Program-made: the position numbers and the translations under genes
In this document: positions 34,846 through 44,036 of the stretch, one piece after another
How the letters are laid out: every line of letters begins with the position of its first letter
Numbering within the stretch: position 1 is the stretch's first letter
Assembly: GCA_003389215.1 (NCBI GenBank)
Contig: QQVP01000037.1
Coordinates: 162,333 to 226,332 of the forward strand
DNA length: 64,000 bases
Reading direction: 5' to 3'
Source: Planctomycetota bacterium
GTDB lineage: Bacteria; Planctomycetota; Planctomycetia; Pirellulales; UBA7805
The notes under the pieces: generated by a model
What the model was told of the DNA's origin: nothing
Database searches by the model: none
The model's input: the letters and a program-made list of their open reading frames with translations, nothing else

Positions 34846-36846
34846 TTACCCTGTCCCTTCGACGGCGACTTGGACCGCCTCGAGGTGTGCTGCATATTTC
34901 TGCCACTTCGCGAGCGATGATCGGTAAATGGGCTGACGAACCTGCACTCGGCTGGCGGTGTAGACCGGCCGATCGGTGGCGTAGAACTCCAGGCACTCGT
35001 CGCGCCAGGGAAGATCGCAGAACTCGATCAGGCGACGGGTTTGCGCTTCTTGATCTTCCACCATCTCTTCGTAGGACAATTCGAGCATCGTCATCGGCAA
35101 CACCGCCCGCCAGTGGTCCATGATGCGGAGATACTGCTGCAGATAGTGGGCGATGTCCTCGAGTCGCCAGGCCCAATCGATGTAGGAGAAGTCCTGAAAA
35201 TAGCAGGAGAGCGCGATGTCAAGCAAATGGCGACGACAGTGGACGATCCGCGCTTGCGGAAACAATGTGGCAATCAAGCCAAGGAAGGTGAAATTCGCCC
35301 ACATCTTGTCGACGACGCGCCGCACTCCGGGCCGGGAAGCCGTGATGCGGGCCAAGTACTGTGAGGCGGCGTGTTCGAGCGTGACTTGCTCGAACAGTGG
35401 ACGGTTCGTGCCGCGGCTCGGTTCGTCGGGAATCGCCGCCAGAATACGTTCGGCGAACGTGCTGATCTCCGTCAGTTCACCCGCTCCCGCTGCGTCGGGA
35501 TGACTCGCGATGATCTGCTCGACCAGCGATGTGCCGCTGCGCGGCATGCCGACCACGAAGACGGGAACATCGCTCGCGGAGCCGTGCATCTCGAGGCCTG
35601 CAAAGTAGGCGGCGTCAAAGGTGGCAAGGATCTTGTCGACCTTGCGCCGATGGAGCTGCGGGTCGAACTGGCGGCCGACCGCCTCGAGCAGGGCCTGACG
35701 CTGATCGTTGGCCGCCCGATAGGCGCGGAAGGCGTCGTCGTGGCGACCCTGGCGGTGGGCAATGCCCCCTAGGATGAAGTGCAGCTGGGCCACTTCGTCC
35801 GGCGGAGCCTTGGCGGCGGCCGCGATGGCTTCCATCTGGCGAAGCTCCGAGTCGGCAAAGTCGTACTGTTTCTGTCTGGCCAGATCCGAGAGCTGCGCAA
35901 ACGCGGGAATGTAGTCCGGCCGCAGTTCCAGCGCCCTCTGCGACTCGGAAATCGCTTCCTCGAATTGTCCGAGATCGGTCAGCACCGTGGCGAGATTGTT
36001 GTGGGCCTCGGGATTTTGCGGATCGAGCTGTAACGCTCGCCGCTGGGCTTCCAAGGCCTGTGGCAGATCGCGTCGAGCCCGGTAGATCGTGCCCAGGGTG
36101 ACGTAGACTACGGCGGTCTGGGGGGCGAGGCGAATCGCTTCCTGGCAGCGAGCCAACGCCTCGTCGAGTCGCCCGACCGACTTCAACACGCTGGTCAAAT
36201 TCAGGAGGGCGTCGACGTAGCCCGGCTGCGACCGCAGGGCGCTCTCGAAGTGGGCAATCGCCTCTCCAGGCTTGCCGTCGGCAACGAGAACCACGCCCAG
36301 CGCGTTGTGCGTTTCCGGATCGTCCGGGACCAACTGCAAGAGTCGCTGATAGATCGCGATCGCCTCTTCTCGTCGTCCCAATTCGAGCAGGACTTCGCCG
36401 AGGTTCCGGTAACCGAGGGCAAACTGCGGTGCGTCGCGCACCAGTTCTTCCAAGCACGCGATGGCTTCGCGGTGCTGACCGTGGCGCCGCAGGGCCACGC
36501 CCAGATTGTTTCGCACCGCCGCGTCATGCGGAGCAAGCGCCAGACATCTGCGGAAGCACTCGATGGCCCGAGCCGTATCGCCAAGCCGGGCATAGAGCGA
36601 GCCGAGATAGCTGTGCCACGACGGCTCGTCGGGACGCCGGGAGACGGCCTGATCCACGGCCGCGACGGCCCCGGCAAGATCGCTCGCGGCCTCGCAGACA
36701 TTGCCCAACAGGAAGTACGCCTCGGCCTCGTCGGGCCGCACGGCCAGATAGCGACGACAACACGCTTCGGCCTCGTCGTAGCGCCGCGCCTCGACCAACT
36801 CACAGCAGAGCCGTTGGAGTTCGCGATGGTTCGTAGGGTCCGACAT
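34846..36846 (-). CDS. TPR-sulfotransferase fusion (copy 3)
   Basis: A 666-residue protein with TPR repeats over residues 1-385 (AIECFRRCLALAPHDAAVRNNLG, AIAHFESALRSQPGYVDALLNL) and a C-terminal sulfotransferase domain: FVVGMPRSGTSLVEQIIASHP at about 435, KMWANFTFLGLIATLFPQARIVHCRRHLLDIALSCYF and QVRQPIYRSSLAKWQKY. Ser replaces the last Thr of the usual PRSGTT. The start MSDPTNHREL at 36846 is chosen because residues upstream of it do not look like TPR sequence. Co-directional with copies 2 and 4. Confidence 0.9.
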   Translation of the reverse strand: MSDPTNHRELQRLCCELVEARRYDEAEACCRRYLAVRPDEAEAYFLLGNVCEAASDLAGAVAAVDQAVSRRPDEPSWHSYLGSLYARLGDTARAIECFRRCLALAPHDAAVRNNLGVALRRHGQHREAIACLEELVRDAPQFALGYRNLGEVLLELGRREEAIAIYQRLLQLVPDDPETHNALGVVLVADGKPGEAIAHFESALRSQPGYVDALLNLTSVLKSVGRLDEALARCQEAIRLAPQTAVVYVTLGTIYRARRDLPQALEAQRRALQLDPQNPEAHNNLATVLTDLGQFEEAISESQRALELRPDYIPAFAQLSDLARQKQYDFADSELRQMEAIAAAAKAPPDEVAQLHFILGGIAHRQGRHDDAFRAYRAANDQRQALLEAVGRQFDPQLHRRKVDKILATFDAAYFAGLEMHGSASDVPVFVVGMPRSGTSLVEQIIASHPDAAGAGELTEISTFAERILAAIPDEPSRGTNRPLFEQVTLEHAASQYLARITASRPGVRRVVDKMWANFTFLGLIATLFPQARIVHCRRHLLDIALSCYFQDFSYIDWAWRLEDIAHYLQQYLRIMDHWRAVLPMTMLELSYEEMVEDQEAQTRRLIEFCDLPWRDECLEFYATDRPVYTASRVQVRQPIYRSSLAKWQKYAAHLEAVQVAVEGTG

Positions 36847-36923
36847 GGGCGACCGACAGGCTGACGAACGGTTGTCCAGAGAAACTTCTATCGTAGTGAC
36901 TCGCCAGGCCGCGAACCATGCCG

Positions 36924-38855
36924 TCATTCCGGGGCCGCAAGTGGCGGCGTCTTCGCGTCTCCCTGGTCGTTGGCATCCTGCAACGCCCGCTTCAAGGGCT
37001 CGAGGAATGCCTCGTAGCGTCGCCAGCGATCGACGGAAGTCGTATAGATGGGCTGGCGAACCTGGATGCGGCTGGCGGTGCTCACGGTACGTCGCCCCAC
37101 CTGCGAAGCAAGACACGCCTCGGTCCACGGCAGATCGCAAAACTCCATCAGCGCGCGCGTGGTCGCTTCGGGTTCGCGGACAAGCCGCTCGTAGTCGACA
37201 TCATGAATGGCCAGCGGCAGAACTTCCCGCCAATGCCGCATGAGGCGCTCGTATTGCCGATGATAAACGCCGATGTCCTCCAGGCGCGACGTGAAGTTGA
37301 GCGTGGCAAAGTCACAAATGTAACACGACAGACAGACGTCCAGCGGATCGCGTCGGCAGTGAACCAGCTTGGCGTTGGGAAACAGGAGTGCGATCAGCCC
37401 CAGGTAGAAGAAGTTGCCGGGCGTCTTGTCGACCCAGCGTTGCGTCGTGCCGCGGCCGCGGGTTACGAGCATCTCCGCGTAGCGACGCGCGGCGGATTGC
37501 AGAGCGGGGATCGTTGCTTTCCGCAGGCAATCGGGATAAGTGACGTAACCTTCCGTTCGATCGACCAGTCCGCTGGCGATGCTGGCGACTTCCAGCAGCT
37601 CGCCGGCGCCGAAGATGTGCGGGTCGCTCGTAAGGATTTGCTCGACAAGCGATGTCCCGCTTCGCGGCATCCCCACGACAAAGACAGGTGCCGGGCCGGC
37701 TGGATTGCGGGCCAGCAGCCTCTCGAAGAGCGCCTGGTCGAAAACTGCTATCGAACGATCGGTCGCCCTTCGTCGCTTTTCGCGGTCGAACGACTTGCCG
37801 GTTGACGCGAGCCAGGCGAGCCTGAGTTGGTTGCCACGCTCGTATGCGGCGAATGCCGACCGGGAGTCACCACGGGCGTCGTGTCGGGCAGCAAGCAGGA
37901 AATGCAGAGAGGCTCTCTGATCATTCGGCAGATCGTCTTGCGCTACGAGTCTCTCAATCTGAGTGAGCTGCTCGGCTGAAAACTCGTAACGCCGCTCCGC
38001 AGCCAGCGCGCCGAGATTGATGTAGGCATATGCCTCATGAGGGTTGATGGCCAGCGCCCGCTCGAAGCAACCGATCGCCTCGTCGAATCGCCCCAGATTG
38101 GTCAGGGCGACGCCTTCGACACGGGGAGCTTGCGAGTTGGTCGGATCGAGGTGCGCGGCCTCGCGAGCCGCGCTGACGGCCTGTTCGGCATCTCCCTGCT
38201 GAATCAGAGCGAGAGCCGCGTTCACGGTCACCTGGGCCGCCTCACCGTTGTGGGCGAGGCCCTGATCGGGCGCGATTTTTTCGTCGATGGAGCCCGAAAG
38301 GCCTTGCAGCGCCGTCAGATTGTTTCGGGCACTGGCGAGCTGCGGATCGATGCGGAGTGCGCTCTTGAAGTAGTCGATGGCTGAGGAATAGTCCTCCGAG
38401 AGCATGCAAACCACGCCAAGCCCGTTGCGGGCGTCGGCGTCGTCGGAAGTCTGCTGAAGCACCGTTTCGTAGTGTCGTCTCGCCTCTTCGAGCTGGCCTT
38501 GGAATACGAGCAGATCGGCGAGCCGCCGCCGAGCCACAGTTGCCTGAGGCGAGACCTCCACCGCAGAGCGAAAGTGTATCGCGGCTTGATCGGCACGGCC
38601 GGCCTCCAAGAGTGCCTCGCCCATGATCGTCAACGTCGCCGGATCGCGCGTGTCGAGCTTCAAACTGTGCTCGAGCGACCGCAGGGCATCGGCAAGACGT
38701 CCGCCAGCCATGTACGCCTTGCCTAGCGCCCGGTGCCAGCTGGCGTTACCCGACGACCGGTCGATCGCCTCGCGAAGGAGTTCAATCGCCTCGTCGAGTC
38801 GCCCGGTGGAGAGTAACTCTTGGGCTGCTGCCGCCGGATCATCCGCTGAGGACAT
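36924..38855 (-). CDS. TPR-sulfotransferase fusion (copy 4)
   Basis: A 643-residue protein: TPR units at about 10-340 (AIDYFKSALRIDPQLASARNN, AIGCFERALAINPHEAYAYIN), then sulfotransferase FVVGMPRSGTSLVEQILTSDP at about 398, KTPGNFFYLGLIALLFPNAKLVHCRRDPLDVCLSCYI and QVRQPIYTTSVDRWRRY. Its K-TPGNFF variant is shared with copy 5 (60454-62496) rather than with the neighbouring copies. ATG 38855 lies inside the end of the upstream TMTC-like gene (17-bp overlap), so translation is coupled. Confidence 0.9.
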   Translation of the reverse strand: MSSADDPAAAAQELLSTGRLDEAIELLREAIDRSSGNASWHRALGKAYMAGGRLADALRSLEHSLKLDTRDPATLTIMGEALLEAGRADQAAIHFRSAVEVSPQATVARRRLADLLVFQGQLEEARRHYETVLQQTSDDADARNGLGVVCMLSEDYSSAIDYFKSALRIDPQLASARNNLTALQGLSGSIDEKIAPDQGLAHNGEAAQVTVNAALALIQQGDAEQAVSAAREAAHLDPTNSQAPRVEGVALTNLGRFDEAIGCFERALAINPHEAYAYINLGALAAERRYEFSAEQLTQIERLVAQDDLPNDQRASLHFLLAARHDARGDSRSAFAAYERGNQLRLAWLASTGKSFDREKRRRATDRSIAVFDQALFERLLARNPAGPAPVFVVGMPRSGTSLVEQILTSDPHIFGAGELLEVASIASGLVDRTEGYVTYPDCLRKATIPALQSAARRYAEMLVTRGRGTTQRWVDKTPGNFFYLGLIALLFPNAKLVHCRRDPLDVCLSCYICDFATLNFTSRLEDIGVYHRQYERLMRHWREVLPLAIHDVDYERLVREPEATTRALMEFCDLPWTEACLASQVGRRTVSTASRIQVRQPIYTTSVDRWRRYEAFLEPLKRALQDANDQGDAKTPPLAAPE

Positions 38856-41280
38856 GGGCGAAGTCTTGCGAGAAGGGGAAGGATGCGGTGATTCGACGCC
38901 GTCCCGACATGGCTGGCGTCCGGCTCTCGAGGTCGCCGATGGGCTCGACGCTTTGGCGGTAGGGCGTGCGCTGCCGATACAATTCCAAACGCTTACGAAG
39001 ATCGGCCTGGTTGTTCTCGGGCGCCATTTCAACGGCCCGCGTCTGCCACTCGATCGCTTCGTCGAATCGTCCTAGCTCGGCCAGGACCGCCGCCATGGTA
39101 TCGAGCTTGCCGGCATCTCCGAACGCGCCCAGTTCTCGGATCCGGTCAACATAGGCAAGGGCCTTCGCGCCGTCGCGGTGTTCGGCCAGCGGACAAGTGG
39201 CCAGCAGCCAGGCCGCGTTGTTGTAGCCCGCGGGCTCGTCCGGTTGCAGGCCGATCATCCGCTCGTAGTCGGTCAGGGCGTCCGCATAGCGCCCCAGCAA
39301 CATGGCAGCCGTGCCGCGATTGCCGTAGGTCTGGTACATGTCTGGCGACTCGGGACGGAGCTCGATCGCGCGACCGTAATCCTCGATCGCGTCCTGCAGT
39401 TTTCCGAGCGTGAGTTTCAGATTCGCGCGGGCCAGATAAGCGTCGACGTAGTCCGGTTTCAGTTCGATCGCTCGATCGTAGTCCGCCTCCGCCTTGTCGA
39501 ATTGTCGCAGGCGTCGATGGGTATCTCCGCGAAGGCGGTACGTGGCGGCCGCACCGGGAGCCATCTCCAGAGCCCGCGCGTAATCGGTCAGCGCCAGCGC
39601 GTGATTCTCGAGGCGGTGGTGAACCAGGCCGCGAAAATGGTGGGCGTCGGCACGGGGCGGAGCGTTTTCGATATAGGTCGATAAGTCCCGCAGCGCGAAA
39701 TCGAGGTTCGACAATTCCAAATGGGCCCGACCGCGGTTGTAGTAGGCGGTGACAAGGTTGCGATCGAGCTCGAGCGCTTTGTCGAAGTCCTGCAGCGCCG
39801 CTCGATAGTCTCCCATCCGCTGTTTCACCTTGCCACGGTTGTTATACGGATTCGGCTTGTGGGGCGCGAGCTCGATGGCGTGTGTAAGATCGTCTTCGGC
39901 CCGTGCGAAGTCGCCGCGCTCCTCGTGGATTCGCCCGCGATTCGTGTACGCCCGGTGCGCGGTTTCATTCTTGGCGATCACGTCGCTCCAGAGGACGACC
40001 GCATCTTGCCAGACGACGTTGCGACGGCGCGCACCTTCGGCCAAGAGGAGCACGAGCAACGTGCCCACAACAACCGCCGGCGCCATGCGGCGCATGCAGA
40101 CAATTCGAAAGAGTTCGGCCGCGATGAGCGCAACGCCGACCAGGGGAAGATAGAGCCGATGCTCGTATACCACTTCCAAAGGCACAATCGACGACTCGAG
40201 CAGCAGATTCAAAAAGAACCAGAGGATTCCAAATGAAAGCAGGCGATTGCGACGCACTAGGTATCCGGCCAAGGCCAACGTTGCCAGCAGCAACAGCAAC
40301 GACGACAGAGTGCTCCACGGCGAAAGCAGGGACGTGGATGTGGAGAAGGCGTGCAGCAAATTCAGGCGGCTGGGAAGCGGGAGCGCGACCAGACTCAGAT
40401 AGAAGACGACGACGCGGAATTGAGTCAGCACGCGCTCCGTCATGCCGTAGTCACGATGAGCATAGCCGGGAAAGATGAGTTCCTCGTCGATCCTGCCCCA
40501 CATGTACGCGGTTCCCACGAGCACCACCGCCAACAAGCCCAAACCCCAGTACACCCCGCCCCGTCGTAGCCAGCTCAGATCGGCGTCGCGGAAGAAGAAC
40601 CACTCGTAGAGCAGCACGACGAGCGGCAGGGTCACGGCAATCTGTTTGCAACCGAGCGCCGCCATCCAGGCCAGCGCTGCGATCGACCAGAAGAAGAGTC
40701 GGCGCGACGGCCGCGAAGTTCGTCTCCCCGCGATGTAGGAAATGAGCGCGGAAAGGAAGAACAGCGTCGCCAGCGAGGCCATCCGCTGTACGATGTACGT
40801 CACCGCTTGCGTCTGCACGGGATGGGCAACGAACAGACAGGCGGCAAACAAGCTGGCGAAGAGCACGGCCCGCTCCTGCCCTGCCGCCGCCGAACCGGTT
40901 TCCCGCTGGGCCAGCGCCAACGTCACCTGGGCGAGCAGGAACACCAAGACTCCGTTGACGAGATGAATGGCCACATTCGTGAGGTGAAAGCTCCCTACAC
41001 CTTCGCCGCCGAAGTAGAAATTCAGGGCGAAACTGAGCATCGCCACGGGGCGTGCCTGGGCCAGATTGGCCTCGACGACCGCCGACAAGCTATCCCAGGA
41101 CAGCGTGTCGATGCGCAGCGAGTCGTTGTCGCGTACGTTCCGGATGTCGTCAAAGACAAACGGCCCCGAGAGGGCCCCGAAATAGGCCCAGCCGCCGACG
41201 ATCAAGACCGCCAAAGACGGGAGGGCGAGATTACGCAGAACGGAAGGTCGTGCGAACATGCGTGAAAGACAAGGTGCCAT
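38839..41280 (-). CDS. TMTC-like membrane protein with TPR repeats
   Basis: An 813-residue protein. Residues about 15-440 hold some ten to twelve membrane segments; the first lumenal loop contains GPFVFDDIRNVRDND, followed by HLTNVAIHLVNGVLVFLLA, LFVAHPVQTQAVTYIVQRM and GCKQIAVTLPLVVLLYEWFF, the pattern of the TMTC/DUF1736 family (GT-C fold). Residues about 470-770 are TPR repeats (ALQDFDKALELDRNLVTAYYNRG, AIEDYGRAIELRPESPDMYQTYG). The eukaryotic relatives O-mannosylate extracellular proteins; whether this one does is unknown. ATG 41280 and ATG 41259 are both possible starts. Its 3' end overlaps TPR-sulfotransferase copy 4. Confidence 0.87.
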   Translation of the reverse strand: MAPCLSRMFARPSVLRNLALPSLAVLIVGGWAYFGALSGPFVFDDIRNVRDNDSLRIDTLSWDSLSAVVEANLAQARPVAMLSFALNFYFGGEGVGSFHLTNVAIHLVNGVLVFLLAQVTLALAQRETGSAAAGQERAVLFASLFAACLFVAHPVQTQAVTYIVQRMASLATLFFLSALISYIAGRRTSRPSRRLFFWSIAALAWMAALGCKQIAVTLPLVVLLYEWFFFRDADLSWLRRGGVYWGLGLLAVVLVGTAYMWGRIDEELIFPGYAHRDYGMTERVLTQFRVVVFYLSLVALPLPSRLNLLHAFSTSTSLLSPWSTLSSLLLLLATLALAGYLVRRNRLLSFGILWFFLNLLLESSIVPLEVVYEHRLYLPLVGVALIAAELFRIVCMRRMAPAVVVGTLLVLLLAEGARRRNVVWQDAVVLWSDVIAKNETAHRAYTNRGRIHEERGDFARAEDDLTHAIELAPHKPNPYNNRGKVKQRMGDYRAALQDFDKALELDRNLVTAYYNRGRAHLELSNLDFALRDLSTYIENAPPRADAHHFRGLVHHRLENHALALTDYARALEMAPGAAATYRLRGDTHRRLRQFDKAEADYDRAIELKPDYVDAYLARANLKLTLGKLQDAIEDYGRAIELRPESPDMYQTYGNRGTAAMLLGRYADALTDYERMIGLQPDEPAGYNNAAWLLATCPLAEHRDGAKALAYVDRIRELGAFGDAGKLDTMAAVLAELGRFDEAIEWQTRAVEMAPENNQADLRKRLELYRQRTPYRQSVEPIGDLESRTPAMSGRRRITASFPFSQDFAHVLSG

Positions 41281-41568
41281 CCGATGACCAGCGACCGCGA
41301 AGGCTCAATTATAGTCGGCCGAGTTTCAGGTACGAAACAGCGCTCCTGACAAGTCGCGCGCCGACGGGCAGTGACGACGCATCCATTGCGACCCGTATTC
41401 ACGCGAGCCGCCTTCGTCGTCCGACCTGCCTGCCGCGGGATTGCCCGCGAGGTACGACTGTAATCTGCCACGCCTCCGCCCGTCGCCCTCGATGTTGCTC
41501 CTATGCCACGTCAAGGTGTGCTGCGCAGGAACGGCAACGGACGCCACGGCCATCGTGCGTCGGCGTTG

Positions 41569-44004
41569 CTAAGGCGCAGGCAGCGACTCGCGATCTCGAT
41601 AGGGTTTCCCCTGCTGATACAACGCGAGGACCTTGAGCAACTGCCGCCGCAAACCTTCAGAAGCCACGGCGATCGCCCTCTGCTGCGAAATGGCGGCCGA
41701 GGCAAAGTCACCCGCCTCGGCCTGGGCGGCCGCAAGCGTTCTCAAGGCGTGAGGATCCGCGGGCGAGCTTAGTTCTCGGCTGCGCAGGGCGTGCACCAGG
41801 GCCTGCTCGGCGTCGCGAATCTCGGCGTCGGGACAGGTCGCCAGCAGCCAGGCCAGGGCGCGATGGGACGCTGCACTTTGCGGATGCTCTGCAACCGCTT
41901 GCTGAAAGTCGCCGCGCGCCGCAGAGTAGTTGCCCATCAGCTGGTGGAGGCGTCCCCGATTGTTCAGGGCCAGTCGATGCGCTGGATCGAGCTCGATCGC
42001 GCGGTCGTAGTCGGCCAGCGCACGCTCGTAGTCCTTCAGCTTCCGGTAGGTGTTGCCCCGGTTGAAGAAAGCCCGCGGATCGCTCGAGTCGGTGGCGATG
42101 GCCTGATCGTACAGCTCCAAGGCACGCTCTGGATCCTGGTCCCGGAGAGCCAGCCTCGCTAGCCCATAGTAAGCGCTCAGCTCCTGCGGGTGAACTTCGA
42201 GTGCGCGAACGTAGTCGGCCGAGGCGGCGGCGTAGTCTTGTTTGATAGAGAGCGCGTGTCCCCGGCAGACGAGACACCCTGCCGCGAAGTCATCGCCCGC
42301 GTCCTCGGCGTTGGGGTGGCCCTGCGCGATCCACTCAAGCACCTTGTTGCAATCGTCGATCGCCTCGTCGACTTGACGAAGCGCGAGTCGCGCCAGGCCA
42401 CGATTGTAGTGAGCCGACACGTTGCCCGGGTTGTGTTCGAGTGCCCGATCGAAATCGGCCAACGCCGCTTCGTGCCTTCCCCCATCGTGCAATAGCTTGC
42501 CACGATTGACGTAGGCTTTGGCGTAGTCCGGTTTGATCTCGATGGCCGCCGCGTAGTCGGCCAGCGCCGCCTCGTTCTCTCCCCTAGCTTGGTAGGCGAT
42601 CCCGCGATTGGTGAGGGCGAGGAAATTGCGGTCGGTGACGCGGACCGCGTGATCGAAGAGCGAGAAGCTGTCGCGCCACACCTCGACTTGACGCCAGGTG
42701 ATCGGAAATAGTACCAGCACCACCAAACCGCCCAGCAAGATTGGAACGTAGGGCCAGGTCGCTCGCGGTCTTGGGCTGCTCGCATCGGAACCGGCGAAAT
42801 CGAAGAACGTGTCGCTGAAGTACGCCCTGGCGAGTTGGCCCAACCCAAACACAATGGCGATGTAAATGCCAATCATCGGCAGGTAGGTAAACCGGTCGGC
42901 CATCGAGTGCGAACCGGCCTGCAAGATGCCGCTCATCGGCACCATCACGCCGAGATACCAGAGCCAGCCGACCAGGAGGGCCGGTGCCTTGCGCACGTAC
43001 CACAGGGCCGCGAGCGTGATCGCGGCGAGCAACAGGGTCGCCCCCACCACCTGCCCGGCGTGAAAGTCTCTCACGTAGGGATAGAAGCAGGCCAGGTCGA
43101 CGGGCCAGACGAGCTTCCTCAGATAAGCGGCGTAGGCGAGCACTGCATTGGCCGCCCGCGCGCCCAGGGGAAAGTCGTCGGTCGAGGCGACGGCCCCGAT
43201 CCTGAGCTGACACATGAGCGTGAGGTAGCTGGAAAGCGCGGAAATGGCCAGCAGCGGGAGCTTCTCGCCAACCAGCAGCGCCACTCGTCGCCAGAGCGCC
43301 GGACGGGCGGCCGCGGTGTGACCGCCGGGCAGTGCCTGACCCAGACCGACTCGACCGAGCGGCCAATAGTCCAGCAGGAGCAACACACAGGGGAGCGTGA
43401 CCGCCAGTGGCTTCGCCATCACGGCCAAAAGGTGGCTGAGGCAGACCACGGCATACCACCCCGCCCCGCCCCGGCGAGCGTACCTGGTGTAGGCCGCGAT
43501 GGCCGTCAGCCAGAAGAACCCGCAAAGCACGTCCTTTCGTTCGGTCACCCAGGCGACCGACTCGACGTGCAGCGGGTGAATTGCGAACAACGCCGCCACC
43601 AGTGCGGCCGGCCACGTGGCTTGCGTCAACGAACGGAGCACCAGAAACAGCAAGACGGCGTTCGCCGCGTGCAACGCCACATTGACCAAGTGGTGGCCTG
43701 TCGGGTCGTCTTCGAACAGTTCCCAGGCGGTCTGATGGGTCAGCCAGGTGAGCGGGACCCACATGCTCGGACCGTGGATCTCGAACGCCCAAATGAAGTT
43801 GTCCCAGCTCAGGCCGGTCGTGACGTATTCGTTCTCGTAGACGTACACCTGGTCGTCATAGCTGACGAAGTCGTGCCCAGCCGTCTGCAGATAAGCGGCC
43901 GCCACCAGGGCCACCAGAACGGCAGAGAGGACGCCGGTGGTGCGACGATCGCACGGGCGCGCGTCGGTCGTCGGTATCTCGGCATCGACAGAGGTTGTGG
44001 ACAT
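41569..44004 (-). CDS. TMTC-like membrane protein with TPR repeats
   Basis: An 811-residue paralogue of the preceding gene. The membrane half (about 25-470) shows HDFVSYDDQVYVYEN after the first segment, VPLTWLTHQTAWELF, HHLVNVALHAANAVLLFLVL, LFAIHPLHVESVAWVTERKD and KPLAVTLPCVLLLLDYWPLGR, the D-D, HP-V-S-W and lumenal patterns of the TMTC family. Residues about 480-780 are TPR repeats (ALADYAAAIEIKPDYAKAYVNRG, ALADYDRAIELDPAHRLALNNRG). It follows the HTTM gene at 44037-45491 on the same strand with a 32-bp gap and is probably co-transcribed with it. Confidence 0.88.
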   Translation of the reverse strand: MSTTSVDAEIPTTDARPCDRRTTGVLSAVLVALVAAAYLQTAGHDFVSYDDQVYVYENEYVTTGLSWDNFIWAFEIHGPSMWVPLTWLTHQTAWELFEDDPTGHHLVNVALHAANAVLLFLVLRSLTQATWPAALVAALFAIHPLHVESVAWVTERKDVLCGFFWLTAIAAYTRYARRGGAGWYAVVCLSHLLAVMAKPLAVTLPCVLLLLDYWPLGRVGLGQALPGGHTAAARPALWRRVALLVGEKLPLLAISALSSYLTLMCQLRIGAVASTDDFPLGARAANAVLAYAAYLRKLVWPVDLACFYPYVRDFHAGQVVGATLLLAAITLAALWYVRKAPALLVGWLWYLGVMVPMSGILQAGSHSMADRFTYLPMIGIYIAIVFGLGQLARAYFSDTFFDFAGSDASSPRPRATWPYVPILLGGLVVLVLFPITWRQVEVWRDSFSLFDHAVRVTDRNFLALTNRGIAYQARGENEAALADYAAAIEIKPDYAKAYVNRGKLLHDGGRHEAALADFDRALEHNPGNVSAHYNRGLARLALRQVDEAIDDCNKVLEWIAQGHPNAEDAGDDFAAGCLVCRGHALSIKQDYAAASADYVRALEVHPQELSAYYGLARLALRDQDPERALELYDQAIATDSSDPRAFFNRGNTYRKLKDYERALADYDRAIELDPAHRLALNNRGRLHQLMGNYSAARGDFQQAVAEHPQSAASHRALAWLLATCPDAEIRDAEQALVHALRSRELSSPADPHALRTLAAAQAEAGDFASAAISQQRAIAVASEGLRRQLLKVLALYQQGKPYRDRESLPAP

Positions 44005-44036
44005 GGCTCGACGCGGCCTTCAAGTCGTCGACGCGT

